A stretch of 49,799 bases of DNA from Pseudomonadota bacterium (GTDB taxonomy: Bacteria; Desulfobacterota; Syntrophorhabdia; Syntrophorhabdales; Syntrophorhabdaceae): NCBI GenBank assembly GCA_026388315.1, contig JAPLKA010000067.1:1-49799 (forward strand), read 5' to 3'. The notes beneath the pieces are model-generated. The model searched no databases. It had not been told where the DNA came from and saw nothing but the letters and a program-made list of their open reading frames with translations. Position 1 is the stretch's first letter, and every line of letters begins with the position of its first letter. Positions 23,858-35,450 of this stretch are shown piece by piece. The position numbers were made by a program, and so were the translations under genes.

Positions 23858-25111
23858 CTAAGTGATTAGCGTATTAGACCCATCAGGTATGATGTAGCAC
23901 AATTTTTCTTTCCCATCGTCAATGGACATTATGGCTTCCTGTATGGTCTGTTTCGGAGTGAGGCCCATCTTTTTTACCTGATCGCCTTCAAGCTGTGAGA
24001 CCATGACGATATTACAGCGCTCCGCTTTGAATCGCGTGGAATAGGCTGTCTGCGCGTATACTTTGTCGGCCTTTCTCACAAAAGGCTCCATTTCACCGGT
24101 TGATCCCAGATCGAACCACTTGAGGAAATCGGAATTGCCCATGCCGTCACTGCATTGGCCGGTCACTATAAGGGTACCGTTTTCTTTGACTGCCCCCATT
24201 GCATGTTCTATTGCCTTGTGTGACTGAATAAAGTTTATATCTTTGGGGAAGCCGCCCGAGCTTGTAATGACAACATCGGCCTTTTTATCGACCTTTACCT
24301 CAAAATGTTCTTTAAACCAGGCACATCCTTGTTCGTGGGCATCCCTAATGTCACCGGCAAAGATGTTCAGGAAGTTTTTTTTATCATCAAGGACAGTATT
24401 TATCAGAAACATGGGTGTTTTGATGAGGGAAATGCCCTGCATAATCTCTTCATGCATGGGATTTCCCTCGAGTATGCCTGATTTTGCACGGATATGCTTG
24501 CCTGGTTTATCAGGATTAAATACCTTTCTGTGGATTCCGAGAATCGTCTCGTAGCCGGCAACGCCGGGGAAGATGGATTTCCTGCCACCACCGAAACCGG
24601 CAAGATAGTGGAAGTTTATAGAGCCGGTAACAATAGCTGCTTCGGCATTAATAAGAAGGGAATCGAGAACTACTTCGAGGCCGGTGGAAGTCTTGCCAAC
24701 AGATGTTAAACCGCTGTTATCAAAACAATCATGGTCTATACAGGGGAACCTGTTATATATGCTCTCTGATACTAAACTTTTTTTCTCGTCTTCTGTCTGT
24801 TTCCTGTGGTTCCCCAGGGCAAAAAGGCATTTCACATTTACGTTCTGTAGAAAATTTTCATACAAAACCGGCAGAACACGCTCCATTCCGGCGTATCTCG
24901 TAATGTCCGGCACGATTATGAGAACTTCTCTGAAAGGCTTGAGCCATTCTGTGAAAGATTTATGGTTGATGGGGTTTTTAAGTGACTGAACAAGTGTCTC
25001 TTTCAAGGGCACAGATGCCGGTTCGCTATGTTTCAATACCTTTGTATGCCACTTTTCCGGCAGCTCAAACGATATTCTCTCATTTCCGTATTTCAGATTG
25101 TATGTTGTCAT
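23858..25111 (-). CDS. LarA-family nickel-dependent lactate racemase homologue
   Basis: 417 residues. Family blocks: IIVPDITRYAG near residue 70, ALGNHRKQTEDE (with His that contacts substrate), NFHYLAGFGGGRKSIFPG containing the lysine to which the nickel-pincer cofactor attaches, and TSSGGFPKDINFIQSHKAIEHA in the C-terminal domain. LarA enzymes racemise or epimerise alpha-hydroxyacids and need LarB, LarC and LarE to make the cofactor. None of those genes is in this window, so the cofactor must come from elsewhere. Substrate unknown; the family has many subgroups beyond lactate. Confidence 0.88.
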   Translation of the reverse strand: MTTYNLKYGNERISFELPEKWHTKVLKHSEPASVPLKETLVQSLKNPINHKSFTEWLKPFREVLIIVPDITRYAGMERVLPVLYENFLQNVNVKCLFALGNHRKQTEDEKKSLVSESIYNRFPCIDHDCFDNSGLTSVGKTSTGLEVVLDSLLINAEAAIVTGSINFHYLAGFGGGRKSIFPGVAGYETILGIHRKVFNPDKPGKHIRAKSGILEGNPMHEEIMQGISLIKTPMFLINTVLDDKKNFLNIFAGDIRDAHEQGCAWFKEHFEVKVDKKADVVITSSGGFPKDINFIQSHKAIEHAMGAVKENGTLIVTGQCSDGMGNSDFLKWFDLGSTGEMEPFVRKADKVYAQTAYSTRFKAERCNIVMVSQLEGDQVKKMGLTPKQTIQEAIMSIDDGKEKLCYIIPDGSNTLIT

Positions 25112-25132
25112 AATTATTTAAGCCTCTATCCT

Positions 25133-26543
<1,411 letters not shown>

Positions 26544-26651
26544 AAAAACTTAAAGCAGAACACCTAAGTTTATTGTTATTTGTTTTTGAGAATAACACAG
26601 TGTAAAAAACCCGTCAAATGTTTTATATTATCCGGAACAGGGAGAATGGAT

Positions 26652-27386
26652 ATGAAGAAAATGGTAATGTGCCTGATGTCGGTAATTGGAATGCTGTTGT
26701 TTTTTAACCCGGTTTTTGTCTTTGCCCAGGCCGATAATGCTGTATTGGAACAATTTAAAAAGTCATTTCCTCAAGTAAAGGTTGACGAATTCAAGAAAGC
26801 CGATATTGACGGCTTGTATGAGGTGATCACTGCAGGAAAGGTGCTTTATTATTTTGCACAGAAAAATTATATCTTTGACGGTGCCATATGGACCTCCTCA
26901 GGCAAAAACCTGACCAGGGAGAGGGAAGGAGAAGTTATTACAAAAAAAATCAAAGATGTGCCTCTGGATAAGGGTCTAAAGATTGGCAGCGGTGAAAATA
27001 TTGTCCTTGAATTTACCGATCCAGACTGTCCCTACTGCAGGCAGGCTTCAAAGTTCTTTGCTCAGCAGAAAAATGTTACGAGATATGTGTACTTTTCCCC
27101 TTTACCTTCACATAAGGATGCGGAGCAGAAGGTTAAATATATCCTTTGCGCCAAGGACAAGGAGAAGGCATACGAGGAGGCCATGACAGGAAAGCTGGAT
27201 GGAAAAAAGATAGAGCCTTGCAGCGATGAAAATGCAATGAAACTCTTTAACGAACAGAAACAGATCATTACCGTGCTTGGTTTGAATAGTACCCCGCAAT
27301 TCTGGGTCAACGGAAAGCATGTATCAGGCGCAAACATCCCGTTGATTGAAAGCCTTCTAAAGAAGGAGTCTCCAAAGGGGAAATAA
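26652..27386 (+). CDS. DsbC/DsbG-like periplasmic thiol:disulfide interchange protein
   Basis: 244 residues. Signal peptide MKKMVMCLMSVIGMLLFFNP with cleavage near FVFAQA. An N-terminal dimerisation-like region (30-100, including LYEVITAGKVLYYFAQKNYIFDGAIW) precedes a thioredoxin fold with active site CPYC at 126-129 in the FTDPDCPYCRQ context and the cis-Pro in NSTPQFWVNG. Predicted disulfide isomerase acting on exported or cytochrome-like proteins. ATG 26652 is chosen over 26646 and over an upstream TTG because GGGAG lies eight bases before it. A heptad array begins one base after the stop. Confidence 0.9.
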   Translation: MKKMVMCLMSVIGMLLFFNPVFVFAQADNAVLEQFKKSFPQVKVDEFKKADIDGLYEVITAGKVLYYFAQKNYIFDGAIWTSSGKNLTREREGEVITKKIKDVPLDKGLKIGSGENIVLEFTDPDCPYCRQASKFFAQQKNVTRYVYFSPLPSHKDAEQKVKYILCAKDKEKAYEEAMTGKLDGKKIEPCSDENAMKLFNEQKQIITVLGLNSTPQFWVNGKHVSGANIPLIESLLKKESPKGK

Positions 27387-27387
27387 C

Positions 27388-27514
27388 CAATTACCAAATA
27401 ACAATAAACAAATTAAGATAAACTTGTAAGTGGAGGATTTTGCAAGGGTCTCGTTTTTGGGACTTTTTGCGGGTTTGTTACTTATTGTAATTTGTAATTT
27501 GGTTATTTGTATTT
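27388..27514. repeat. two heptad arrays flanking a 70-bp spacer
   Basis: CAATTAC CAAATAA CAATAAA, then CAAATTA at 27388-27415 directly after the DsbC-like stop; GTAATTT GTAATTT GGTTATT, then TGTATTT at 27487-27514 directly before the stop codon of the convergent gene. Confidence 0.7.
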
Positions 27515-28021
27515 TTATACCGTAAATTTCCATTTGCAGAACATCTCTTTTGGATGTGGATCCGGCGGGGCAAAAAGACATTCAACTTTAATGTTCGGAT
27601 CGATTGAATGTGTGAAACTTTTGAATTCACCTTCGTGCATGTATTTGCATACAAATTCGTCAAGGCCACGTCTTAAACGGGCCTCCTGCGTCGGACAGTT
27701 TGGTACGGTAATGATTACCTCATCTTTTTTTTCTTCAATCTCATACCCCACAAGAATAGTCCATGGGAAGTACTGGAGCGCTTTAACGAGTCCTTTCAGG
27801 CCTTTTTCCTGAATGCCGAACCGTTTAATAAAATCTTTGCCTGCCATCTCCGGAACCCGTCCCCAGACCATCTCATTAATTTTTTCAGCGGTTTCCTGAT
27901 CAAATTTTTCAGCTACATAGATGAACCAGAATGCATCCATGACCCTGTAGTGCCAGAGCAGGAACTCAATGTAACTTTTTAATTGAGATTTATTCATCTT
28001 TTCAAAAACTCTTAAATCCAT
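27515..28021 (-). CDS. DUF6125-like conserved protein
   Basis: 168 residues, no signal peptide. It begins [20 protein letters not shown], followed by [40 protein letters not shown], a beta region [19 protein letters not shown], and C-terminal [21 protein letters not shown]. The H-Y-R-V-x-D-A-F-W and C-P-x-Q-x-A-R blocks and the conserved cysteines match a family of small proteins in anaerobes that I recognise as DUF6125; the assignment is from memory of the pattern. Function unknown. It converges with the DsbC-like gene, and heptads abut its stop. Confidence 0.75.
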   Translation of the reverse strand: MDLRVFEKMNKSQLKSYIEFLLWHYRVMDAFWFIYVAEKFDQETAEKINEMVWGRVPEMAGKDFIKRFGIQEKGLKGLVKALQYFPWTILVGYEIEEKKDEVIITVPNCPTQEARLRRGLDEFVCKYMHEGEFKSFTHSIDPNIKVECLFAPPDPHPKEMFCKWKFTV

Positions 28022-28099
28022 AGGAACCTCCGCTCTTAAGTAACTCTGTGATAATCCCGTTCATTATCTTGATTTTTAAAAATTCACAATTCGAAATTG

Positions 28100-29095
28100 T
28101 TAATCGTCTTCTTCCTTAAGGGCTCTCTTTTTAATATCATTGAGCGAGGCAAAAAGGTCTTTCCCCTCATAGATAATCTTGTATAATTCTTCTGTAATAG
28201 GCATCTCTATGTCGAATTTTTTCGAGAATGCGTGTGCAGCATTGATCGTATAGTACCCTTCAACGACTTTCTTCTGTTCTTTTATAATAGTTGCCGGTTT
28301 TTTCCCTCTGGCTAATTCTGTCCCGAACCACCTGTTTCTACTCAACTGACCATACGATGTGAGTATAAGATCTCCAATACCGGAAAGTCCCATAAATGTA
28401 GTTTCTTTTGCGCCCAATGCCTTGCCAAGTCTTTTAATTTCAGCAATTGCCCGTGTTATAAAGGCTGCTTGCGTATTCGTGCCGAGCTTTAATCCTCCGA
28501 TAATGCCGGCACCAATTGCCATAACATTTTTCATGGCGCCGCCAAGTTCAACTCCTATTGGGTCTTCGCTTGTGTAGACCCTGAAATTGTCACTATGAAT
28601 CAATCTTTGAAAATTTGTTGAAAGCCCTTTATTTGCTGAGGCTACGACAACAGAAGTGAATGCTTCGCGAGCCACTTCTTCTGCAAAGGAAGGGCCTGAA
28701 AGGACTGCTATACGATTATCCTTTTTGTTCAGCACTTTTTCGGTTACCTGGCTCATGCGTAACAGGGTGTCAATTTCAAGCCCTTTGGTGAGGATAAGTA
28801 TGTTTTTACGGGCTAAAATGTGGGCTACAGGTTCAATAATTTTTCGTAAGGCAAAAGATGGGGTTGCGATTATAATATTATTTGATTTCTCGGCAAGGAT
28901 ATGCAGGTCATTGGTAAAATCAATGGCCTGGGGCAATATGAAACCGGGAAGATAAAGTCTGTTCTCCCTGTCTTTTTTTAGTGTTTCATAAAGGTTTGCC
29001 TCGTATACCCACTGGAGGATGTTAATACCTTTTCTTGCAAGATGCATGGCAAAAGCAGTTCCCCATGCACCAGCGCCGATTATCCCGATATTCAT
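28100..29095 (-). CDS. gpsA: glycerol-3-phosphate dehydrogenase [NAD(P)+]
   Basis: 331 residues, makes sn-glycerol-3-phosphate from dihydroxyacetone phosphate for phospholipid synthesis. N-terminal Rossmann GAGAWGTAFAMHLARKG, then ATPSFALR, LTKGLE, LSGPSFAEEVA, the catalytic lysine in GGAMKNVMAIGAGI, and the substrate-binding GLSGIGDLILTSYGQLSRNRWFG. The C-terminus is typical (YYTINAAHAFSKKF, MPITEELYKIIYEGK). Cytosolic. Transcribed in the same direction as gyrA, downstream of it after about 110 bp that contain a heptad array. Confidence 0.96.
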   Translation of the reverse strand: MNIGIIGAGAWGTAFAMHLARKGINILQWVYEANLYETLKKDRENRLYLPGFILPQAIDFTNDLHILAEKSNNIIIATPSFALRKIIEPVAHILARKNILILTKGLEIDTLLRMSQVTEKVLNKKDNRIAVLSGPSFAEEVAREAFTSVVVASANKGLSTNFQRLIHSDNFRVYTSEDPIGVELGGAMKNVMAIGAGIIGGLKLGTNTQAAFITRAIAEIKRLGKALGAKETTFMGLSGIGDLILTSYGQLSRNRWFGTELARGKKPATIIKEQKKVVEGYYTINAAHAFSKKFDIEMPITEELYKIIYEGKDLFASLNDIKKRALKEEDD

Positions 29096-29171
29096 CTAAT
29101 CTCGCATTTCATTGACAATATGTTTATGCATCCCGATTCAAGCAATTGTGTGAATGAGGAATTTCAACTTA

Positions 29172-29206
29172 ATTCATCCAGCATCCAGCATCCAGCATCC
29201 AGTATC
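29172..29206. repeat. heptad array (CAGCATC)
   Basis: ATTCATC CAGCATC CAGCATC, then CAGCATC CAGTATC: five 7-bp units in phase, ending four bases from the gyrA stop codon. Confidence 0.75.
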
Positions 29207-29209
29207 AAA

Positions 29210-31627
29210 CTACTCTTCCTCAATTACCGCTACCCCGTGTATCCTTTTATCTTCCTTTAAATCCATAAGTTTAACCCCGAGGCCGCCCCTCTTCTGTACC
29301 GGTATGTTTTTCGTTTCGAAACGTATCGTTCTCCCTGTATCGGTCACGAGAATAACCTCATCCTTATTGCTTACCTCTTTAAGACTTACTACTTCACCAT
29401 TTTTATCCCCGCATCTTACATTTATTATGCCGCTGCCTCCTCTTGCCTGGAGCCTGTATCCGCTACATGGGGCGCATTTCCCGTAGGCCTTTTCTGTAAC
29501 GGTAAAGACATTACAATCCTGGCTTACAATCTCAACAGAGACTACTTCATCATTTTTTTTGAGTCTTATTCCCCTGACACCGTATGCTACCCTGCCCATT
29601 GGCCTGATTTCTGTTTCCTTGAATCTGATAGACATACCTTTTTTTGTAGCGATCATCAACTCGTTTTGACCATCTGTTTCAAGGACACATATGAGACTGT
29701 CATCGTCCGGCAGGCTTATTACCCTTATGCCGGGAGCCCTCAAATGTTTCAATGAATCAAGGGTTATCCTTTTTACCTGTCCTTTCCTGGTCACCAGGAA
29801 TAAAAACTTGTTTTCTGAAAACTCTCTTGCATGTGCGACAGCAGTAATCCTTTCATCTTTATCAATATTGATAAGATTAACGATAGGTTTTCCTTTTGAG
29901 GACATTTGCGCTTCAGCGATATTAAATACTTTAACAATATGCGCCTTGCCTGTATTTGTGAAGAAAATAATGTAAGAGTGAGTGGAAGCTATGTAAAGAT
30001 GATCAACAAAATCTTCGTCTCTTACTATTATCCCAATCTTTCCCTTTCCGCCCCGTGCCTGATGTTTGTACTGGTCTACGGGTGTCCGTTTTATATAGCC
30101 CCGGTATGTAATGGTTACAACCACTTCTTCTTCCTTGATCATGTCTTCCGTTGTAATTTCCGGCAGCCAGTCAACGATTTCGGTTAACCTTCCATCCCCG
30201 TATTTTTCTTTAATTTCAATAAGTTCTTTTTTTATGATGCTCAGGAGGAGTTTTTCATCGGCGAGTATCTGCTGAAGTCTTTCTATTTCTAAAGCAGTCG
30301 CATTGTACTCATCGATAATCTTTGTCCTTTCAAGTGAGGTGAGTCGTTGTAAGCGCATTTCAAGAATGCTCGTTGCCTGCCTTTCAGAAAAGGCGAAACG
30401 TTCCATTAACGAAATTCTTGCTTCCTGTGTATTCTGTGATTTTTTTATAAGGGCGATTATCTCATCGATATTGGCAAGCGCTATTTTAAACCCTTCCAAT
30501 ATATGGAGCCTGTCTAAGGCCTTATTCAGCTCAAATATTGACCTTTTGGTTACGATTTCTTTTCTGAAGTTTACAAACTCGGCAATCAGCGCTTTAAGGC
30601 TCAGGGTCTTCGGCTCGTTATTCACAATTGTGAGGAGAATTATGCCAAAGGTGGTTTGCAATTGGGTATGTTTATAAAGTTTATTTAAAATGGGTATTGC
30701 CATTTCACCCCGTTTCAACTCTAATACAATCCGCATGCCTTCTCTGTTCGATTCATCTTTTATATTAGAAATGCCTTCAATTCTTTTCGTATTTATCAGT
30801 TCAACGATGTTTTCAATGAGGCGTGTTTTATTTACCTGGTATGGGATTTCCGTTATGACAATGGCTTCCCTGCCGTCTTTCTTATGTTTTTCAATTACTG
30901 ACCTTGCACGGAGGGTGATATGCCCTCTTCCTGTTTTGTAGGCCTCTCTGATCCCCTGTCTCCCGTAGATTATGGCCTTAGTGGGGAAATCAGGACCGGG
31001 GATAAGTGCAATGAGCTCATCCAATGTAATATCCGGGTTATTTATATAAGCCACGATGCCGTTTGTAATCTCTGTAAGGTTGTGCGGCGGAATATTTGTT
31101 GCCATTCCAACGGCTATTCCTGACGAACCGTTAATGAGAAGATTCGGAATTTTTGAGGGCATTACCATTGGCTCAAAAATGGACTCATCATAGTTTGGCT
31201 TAAAAGAAACTGTGCCCTTCTCGATATCTTTTAAGATTTCTTCGGCAATCTTTGAAAGCCTTACCTCTGTGTACCGCATTGCTGCAGGTGCGTCACCATC
31301 GATGGAACCAAAGTTACCCTGACCATCAATAAGCGGATAACGAAGTGAGAAATCCTGAACCATACGTGTAATTGCATCATATACTGCCTGATCGCCATGA
31401 GGATGGAATTTACCGATAACATCACCGACAACCCTTGCCGATTTTTTGTATGGTTTATCGTGTGTATTGTTCAACTCATACATGGCGTATAAGATTCTTC
31501 TATGAACAGGTTTCAGACCATCCCGTATATCAGGAAGAGCCCTGCCTATGATGGTGCTCATGGCATAATCGAGGTATGATCTCTTCATCTCTTCTTCAAT
31601 AGGCACAGTTATGACAGATGTATGCAT
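29210..31627 (-). CDS. gyrA: DNA gyrase subunit A
   Basis: 805 residues; the breakage-reunion subunit that, with GyrB, introduces negative supercoils. Catalytic Tyr119 in [29 protein letters not shown] spans the quinolone-resistance region with Gln80 at the position of E. coli Ser83 and Asp84 at that of Asp87. The C-terminal beta-pinwheel carries the GyrA-box QARGGKG (R to A at position 2) and a second, degenerate QARGGSG. GGAGG lies upstream of ATG. No acidic C-terminal tail beyond the terminal EEE. gyrB is not in the window. Confidence 0.97.
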   Translation of the reverse strand: MHTSVITVPIEEEMKRSYLDYAMSTIIGRALPDIRDGLKPVHRRILYAMYELNNTHDKPYKKSARVVGDVIGKFHPHGDQAVYDAITRMVQDFSLRYPLIDGQGNFGSIDGDAPAAMRYTEVRLSKIAEEILKDIEKGTVSFKPNYDESIFEPMVMPSKIPNLLINGSSGIAVGMATNIPPHNLTEITNGIVAYINNPDITLDELIALIPGPDFPTKAIIYGRQGIREAYKTGRGHITLRARSVIEKHKKDGREAIVITEIPYQVNKTRLIENIVELINTKRIEGISNIKDESNREGMRIVLELKRGEMAIPILNKLYKHTQLQTTFGIILLTIVNNEPKTLSLKALIAEFVNFRKEIVTKRSIFELNKALDRLHILEGFKIALANIDEIIALIKKSQNTQEARISLMERFAFSERQATSILEMRLQRLTSLERTKIIDEYNATALEIERLQQILADEKLLLSIIKKELIEIKEKYGDGRLTEIVDWLPEITTEDMIKEEEVVVTITYRGYIKRTPVDQYKHQARGGKGKIGIIVRDEDFVDHLYIASTHSYIIFFTNTGKAHIVKVFNIAEAQMSSKGKPIVNLINIDKDERITAVAHAREFSENKFLFLVTRKGQVKRITLDSLKHLRAPGIRVISLPDDDSLICVLETDGQNELMIATKKGMSIRFKETEIRPMGRVAYGVRGIRLKKNDEVVSVEIVSQDCNVFTVTEKAYGKCAPCSGYRLQARGGSGIINVRCGDKNGEVVSLKEVSNKDEVILVTDTGRTIRFETKNIPVQKRGGLGVKLMDLKEDKRIHGVAVIEEE

Positions 31628-31777
31628 CCGGAAGCCTCCGTGAATTGTGTTTTTATTACTTTAACACAAACAGCGCCCCGTTGACAAACTAAAGAAAATA
31701 TTTACAAGCAGCTTTAGCATGGAGTATGGACAATAACCTATTGACAAATTTGATGATATTGTAGAAAATAAAGAAAC

Positions 31778-32062
31778 ATGCGAACAACAATTGTTTTTAT
31801 AGCTTGTCTTTTTTTCGCCCTGGGATGCCTTTCCTGCAGTAAAGAGGCAAAAGGGTTAAGGGAAGAAATCAGGTTATTAAAAGAAGAAAATAGCTTCTTA
31901 AAGGCCGAGAATATCGGATTAAAAAAGGAACTTGAGGAGCTCTATAAAAGGATTGAAGAAAAAACAGTTATCAACACGAAAGCAACCGTAGAAACAAAAG
32001 AGGCTGCAAAGCCAAAAGAAAACTTGAAAGTCGAAGAAGGCGTCAAGAAAAAGAATAGATGA
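31778..32062 (+). CDS. small coiled-coil lipoprotein
   Basis: 94 residues. Lipoprotein signal MRTTIVFIACLFFALGCLSC with lipobox CLSC (Cys20). It is followed by a clear leucine/glutamate heptad coiled coil (LREEIRLLKEENSFLKAENI, then LKKELEELYKRI) and a Lys/Glu-rich disordered tail. Probably an outer- or inner-membrane-anchored spacer or structural lipoprotein. The start lacks a strong ribosome site; TTGACA at 31741-31746 may be its -35 box. It overlaps truA by four bases (ATGA), implying translational coupling. No specific function is assigned. Confidence 0.78.
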   Translation: MRTTIVFIACLFFALGCLSCSKEAKGLREEIRLLKEENSFLKAENIGLKKELEELYKRIEEKTVINTKATVETKEAAKPKENLKVEEGVKKKNR

Positions 32063-32793
32063 GAAACATCGCCTTGGTTGTCTCCTATGACGGGACAGCC
32101 TATCACGGATGGCAATGCCAGCCCGATTTAATAACAATCCAGCAAATACTGCAGGAAAGAATTGAAAACATCGTAAATCACAAAGTTAAGATTTACGGTG
32201 GGGCTCGTACTGACAGTGGTGTTCATGCCTTCGGGCAGACCATAAATTTTTTTACGATGAGCACAATTGAATTGAGAGGCCTGGCAAGAGGGCTGAACAG
32301 TCATTTACCGCCGGACATAAGAATACGGAATGCACGTGAGGTGGATGAGCATTTTCATGCCCGTTATTCAGCAAAAAGTAAAATTTATGTTTACTCTATT
32401 TTGAATACACCCTATAACTCACCTTTTTATGGGCGGTATGTTTGGCATATTCCTTATGTGCTTGACGTTTCTTTCATGAACCACGCGGCAAAACTTATTG
32501 CCGGTATGCACGATTTTTCAGCCTTTAAGAAAAAGGACGAAATATACCAGAGCACTATGAGGGAAGTGATAAAAACGGGCGTTAAGAGGAAAGGCGACTT
32601 CATATACATTCTCATCGAGGCAACAGGATTTTTGCGTTATATGGTGAGGAATATCGTGGGAACCCTCATGCTTGTCGGTTCCGGTAAGCTCACTGTGGAA
32701 GATTTCAAAAATATCCTTGAGTCAAAAGACCGGGAAAATGCAGGTCCTACGGCGCCGGCGAAAGGGTTATTCCTGCGGGAAATCAAGTACTGA
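32059..32793 (+). CDS. truA: tRNA pseudouridine(38-40) synthase
   Basis: 244 residues. Isomerises uridines 38, 39 and 40 of the tRNA anticodon stem-loop. The catalytic aspartate sits in GGARTDSGVHAFGQTINF; other TruA blocks are VSYDGTAYHGWQCQP at the N-terminus, LNSHLPPDIRIRNA, HARYSAKSKIYVY, and FLRYMVRNIVGTLMLVG. Cytosolic homodimer in known cases. ATGA overlap with the lipoprotein gene. A long heptad array starts eight bases past the stop. Confidence 0.96.
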   Translation: MRNIALVVSYDGTAYHGWQCQPDLITIQQILQERIENIVNHKVKIYGGARTDSGVHAFGQTINFFTMSTIELRGLARGLNSHLPPDIRIRNAREVDEHFHARYSAKSKIYVYSILNTPYNSPFYGRYVWHIPYVLDVSFMNHAAKLIAGMHDFSAFKKKDEIYQSTMREVIKTGVKRKGDFIYILIEATGFLRYMVRNIVGTLMLVGSGKLTVEDFKNILESKDRENAGPTAPAKGLFLREIKY

Positions 32794-32801
32794 CAAAAGG
32801 C

Positions 32802-32857
32802 AGTGAATAGTGAATAGTGAATAGGAAAATGCGAAATGCGAAAGGTGGAAGGTGAAA
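32802..32857. repeat. heptad array, 8 units in phase
   Basis: AGTGAAT three times, AGGAAAA, TGCGAAA twice, GGTGGAA, GGTGAAA. The unit sequence drifts along the array but the 7-bp phase is unbroken. It begins nine bases after the truA stop. Confidence 0.8.
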
Positions 32858-32911
32858 AGACCGTGAACAGATTTTTACGACGTACGATGTACAAACGACG
32901 ATATACGGGTT

Positions 32912-34813
32912 TTAGCTTCTCAGAATCCTCTTATCACCGGACCTTATTGTCAGTTTTATTTCATCGAGGTACTCAAGCACCGGTATCATATATTTTCTGG
33001 AAATATCAAAGAGTACTCTGAAATCTGTGGGTGCCATCTCTTTGTTTTCTCTTAAATAACCGGTTACCTTTTGTTTGATGTTTTCTATAATGTTTCTGTG
33101 AAAATACATATCGCCCTTGATTCTTACAATTTTTCCTTCGTATGTAAGTCTTTCAATAATGTCTTTGATGTGTTTTTCAGGCTGATCCAGTTCTAATGAA
33201 AGTTCTTTCAAACCCGGTGGAGTGAGGCCATATTTGTATAGTTTTTTCAATAATTTTTCTTCAAGTACAGAAATATCCTGATTATTTATTTGCGTTTGCG
33301 AAGCTCCTTTTAGTCTTACCTTATCCTTATCGGCCTCTATGAGCCCTTGGTTGATGTATTGGTCAAGTGCTGTCTGAAATATCGCTGGTTCTACTTTCGG
33401 CAGTTTCGTTCTTAATTCTTCTTTTGACAGGCCAACTTTCAAGGGGTTTTTCGTATGAAAATCCTCCATATATGTTTTAAGCATATTCTTGTACATATTG
33501 AACTTATCCATGTGTATTAATATTTTTCCAACAGATTTGATTTTCCCTTTCTGTTTCAGGTTGTCCAGTATATTGTCAATTCCCGCTTCGTTCTTGCCTA
33601 AAAGGATGGACAATGTTTTCTTCTGTATACCGGCATAGCCACCTTTTAATACATGATATTCGGTTTTATCGTTGAAGGTACCCTCGGTCAGAATTGCATG
33701 GTTTGAGTCAAGATATTCAGCTTTTCTTTTGTGTTTGGGCGGCATTATATCGAGGACCTTCCCGCCGCCGATAGTCTGGATTGCATAAGACCCCCTGATA
33801 ATAAACCTGTCACCGGGAAGCACAACGACTGGTTTTGGAAAAACAAATTGGGCAAAAAGTTCTTCACCTGGTTCGATGATGTCTTTTTTCAGTATAACGA
33901 GCCGCGCTTCTTCCTGTGCTGTGGCGATATGGAATCTCAGAACTGTGTCGGTTTTAATAGGCTTGTAAGGCAGCTTTAAATATTTAAACGTAGCGTCTAT
34001 CCTGTTGGACAACAGCAATGTGTCGGGTCGCCCGATGATGGTACCTCTTTCGATATCATTTTTTTCAATGCCCTGAAGGTTCAAGGCGACACGCTCTCCG
34101 GCCATTGCCTCTATTGTATCTTCGTGGTAGGTCTGAATATTCCTCACTTTCGCATATGTATTGAGGGGATAAATCTCTATTTCGTCGCCAACATTGATAT
34201 GACCTGATATGCATGTTCCGGTTACTATGGTGCCAAGCCCTTTCAGGGTAAAAACCCTGTCGATGGGGAGCCGGAATATCCCCTCTCTTGATTTTTCATG
34301 TATTTTGTTTGCAACGTTTATGATTGTATCTTTCAACAGGCCAATATTTTCACCCGTTGAAGATGACACTGTGATTACGGGTGTACCATCGAGGGGCCTG
34401 CCTTTGAGGAAATCTTTAACATCTTCCTTAACCAACTCCAGCATTTCTTCGTCAACGAGGTCTTTTTTTGTGATTGCAACAATACCCTTGCTCAAACCTA
34501 ACAGCTCGCATATGTCGATATGTTCTTTTGTCTGGGGCATCACACCTTCATCGGCAGCTACAACGAGGAGGACCATATCAATACCCCATGCACCGGCGAC
34601 CATATGGCGGACAAATTTTTCGTGTCCGGGTACGTCAACAATCCCCAAAAGCAGGCCATCACCGAATTTGTAATGGGCGAAGCCGAGCTCTATGGTGATT
34701 CCCCGCTCTTTTTCTTCTTTTAGCCTGTCGCAGTCAATGCCGGTCAAAGCCTTTATGAGAGAGGTTTTGCCGTGGTCGATATGTCCTGCTGTACCAATAA
34801 CAATCTTCTTCAT
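32912..34813 (-). CDS. selB: selenocysteine-specific translation elongation factor
   Basis: 633 residues. A translational GTPase that delivers Sec-tRNA to UGA codons with a SECIS element. G-domain: [13 protein letters not shown], the [10 protein letters not shown] switch [13 protein letters not shown], and TKKDLVDEE near residue 125. Domains II and III follow, then winged-helix repeats in the C-terminal third (from about 400) that bind SECIS RNA (for example [15 protein letters not shown] at the end). Its presence predicts selenoproteins in this genome, but selA, selD, selC and a SECIS-bearing reading frame were not identified in the window. Confidence 0.95.
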   Translation of the reverse strand: MKKIVIGTAGHIDHGKTSLIKALTGIDCDRLKEEKERGITIELGFAHYKFGDGLLLGIVDVPGHEKFVRHMVAGAWGIDMVLLVVAADEGVMPQTKEHIDICELLGLSKGIVAITKKDLVDEEMLELVKEDVKDFLKGRPLDGTPVITVSSSTGENIGLLKDTIINVANKIHEKSREGIFRLPIDRVFTLKGLGTIVTGTCISGHINVGDEIEIYPLNTYAKVRNIQTYHEDTIEAMAGERVALNLQGIEKNDIERGTIIGRPDTLLLSNRIDATFKYLKLPYKPIKTDTVLRFHIATAQEEARLVILKKDIIEPGEELFAQFVFPKPVVVLPGDRFIIRGSYAIQTIGGGKVLDIMPPKHKRKAEYLDSNHAILTEGTFNDKTEYHVLKGGYAGIQKKTLSILLGKNEAGIDNILDNLKQKGKIKSVGKILIHMDKFNMYKNMLKTYMEDFHTKNPLKVGLSKEELRTKLPKVEPAIFQTALDQYINQGLIEADKDKVRLKGASQTQINNQDISVLEEKLLKKLYKYGLTPPGLKELSLELDQPEKHIKDIIERLTYEGKIVRIKGDMYFHRNIIENIKQKVTGYLRENKEMAPTDFRVLFDISRKYMIPVLEYLDEIKLTIRSGDKRILRS

Positions 34814-34861
34814 AGGTTATCTAACTATACACTATTTTCATGGGGCGCTCAATGAAGTCAT

Positions 34862-34966
34862 CGTGAAAGGTAAAAGGCAAACAGTAAACAGTGAATAGTT
34901 GGTAGCCGCAGGCCTGCCCCGATAGGCGTGCGAAGCAGGTCTTGGCCGGGGCTTTAGCCTGCGTAA
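34862..34966. repeat. heptad array joined to a long CGCAGGC palindrome
   Basis: CGTGAAA GGTAAAA GGCAAAC, then AGTAAAC AGTGAAT AGTTGGT (34862-34903), six units in phase, run straight into AGCCGCAGGC...GCCTGCG (34904-34966). The second part is the same palindrome as at 47309-47331 but with about 40 bp inserted in the loop, itself able to pair (CCCCG...CGGGG). Confidence 0.7.
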
Positions 34967-35060
34967 AGAATCCATGGCAATGTTGATAAATTCTTGATTA
35001 TATTGTGTTAAAGCAGTATAAAAACATTATCAAAATTCGAAACAGGAGATGCTGAGGGGA

Positions 35061-35411
35061 ATGGAAAAAGACCTGATGAGTACACCGCCCTGGGGTAAAT
35101 GGCTGGTTCTGATGGATGAAGAAGATTTCAAGATAAAAAGAATAGATGTATTGCCCGGTAAACGCCTGAGTTATCAGAAACACTTCAAGCGCGAAGAGCA
35201 CTGGGAAATCGTGAGAGGAAAGGGCAGGGTGACGATAGACGGGAAGGATTTTGTATTGAAGTCAGGTGATTGTATAAATATTAAGAAAGAGTCCCTTCAC
35301 AGGATTGAAAATATCGGGCATGATGCCCTTGTTTTCATTGAGGTTCAGAGGGGTGAATATTTCGGAGAAGATGATATAATAAGGGTGGAGGATGATTTCG
35401 GAAGAACCTAA
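35061..35411 (+). CDS. cupin protein, mannose-6-phosphate isomerase type II C-terminal-like
   Basis: 116 residues, a single cupin barrel. WGKWLVLMDEEDFKIKRIDV, then LSYQKHFKREEHWEIVRGKG with metal ligands H and E, GDCINIKKESLHRIENIG and FIEVQRGEYFGEDDIIRVED. This is the pattern of the isolated C-terminal cupin of GDP-mannose pyrophosphorylase/phosphomannose isomerase proteins, though without the nucleotidyl-transferase domain. Start uncertain between ATG 35049 (too close to AGGAG) and ATG 35061, which is preferred. Probably sugar-nucleotide metabolism for envelope polysaccharide; substrate not shown. Confidence 0.82.
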   Translation: MEKDLMSTPPWGKWLVLMDEEDFKIKRIDVLPGKRLSYQKHFKREEHWEIVRGKGRVTIDGKDFVLKSGDCINIKKESLHRIENIGHDALVFIEVQRGEYFGEDDIIRVEDDFGRT

Positions 35412-35450
35412 AAGCAATGCCAAAACATCGAAATAATTCAGGAGGGTAAC

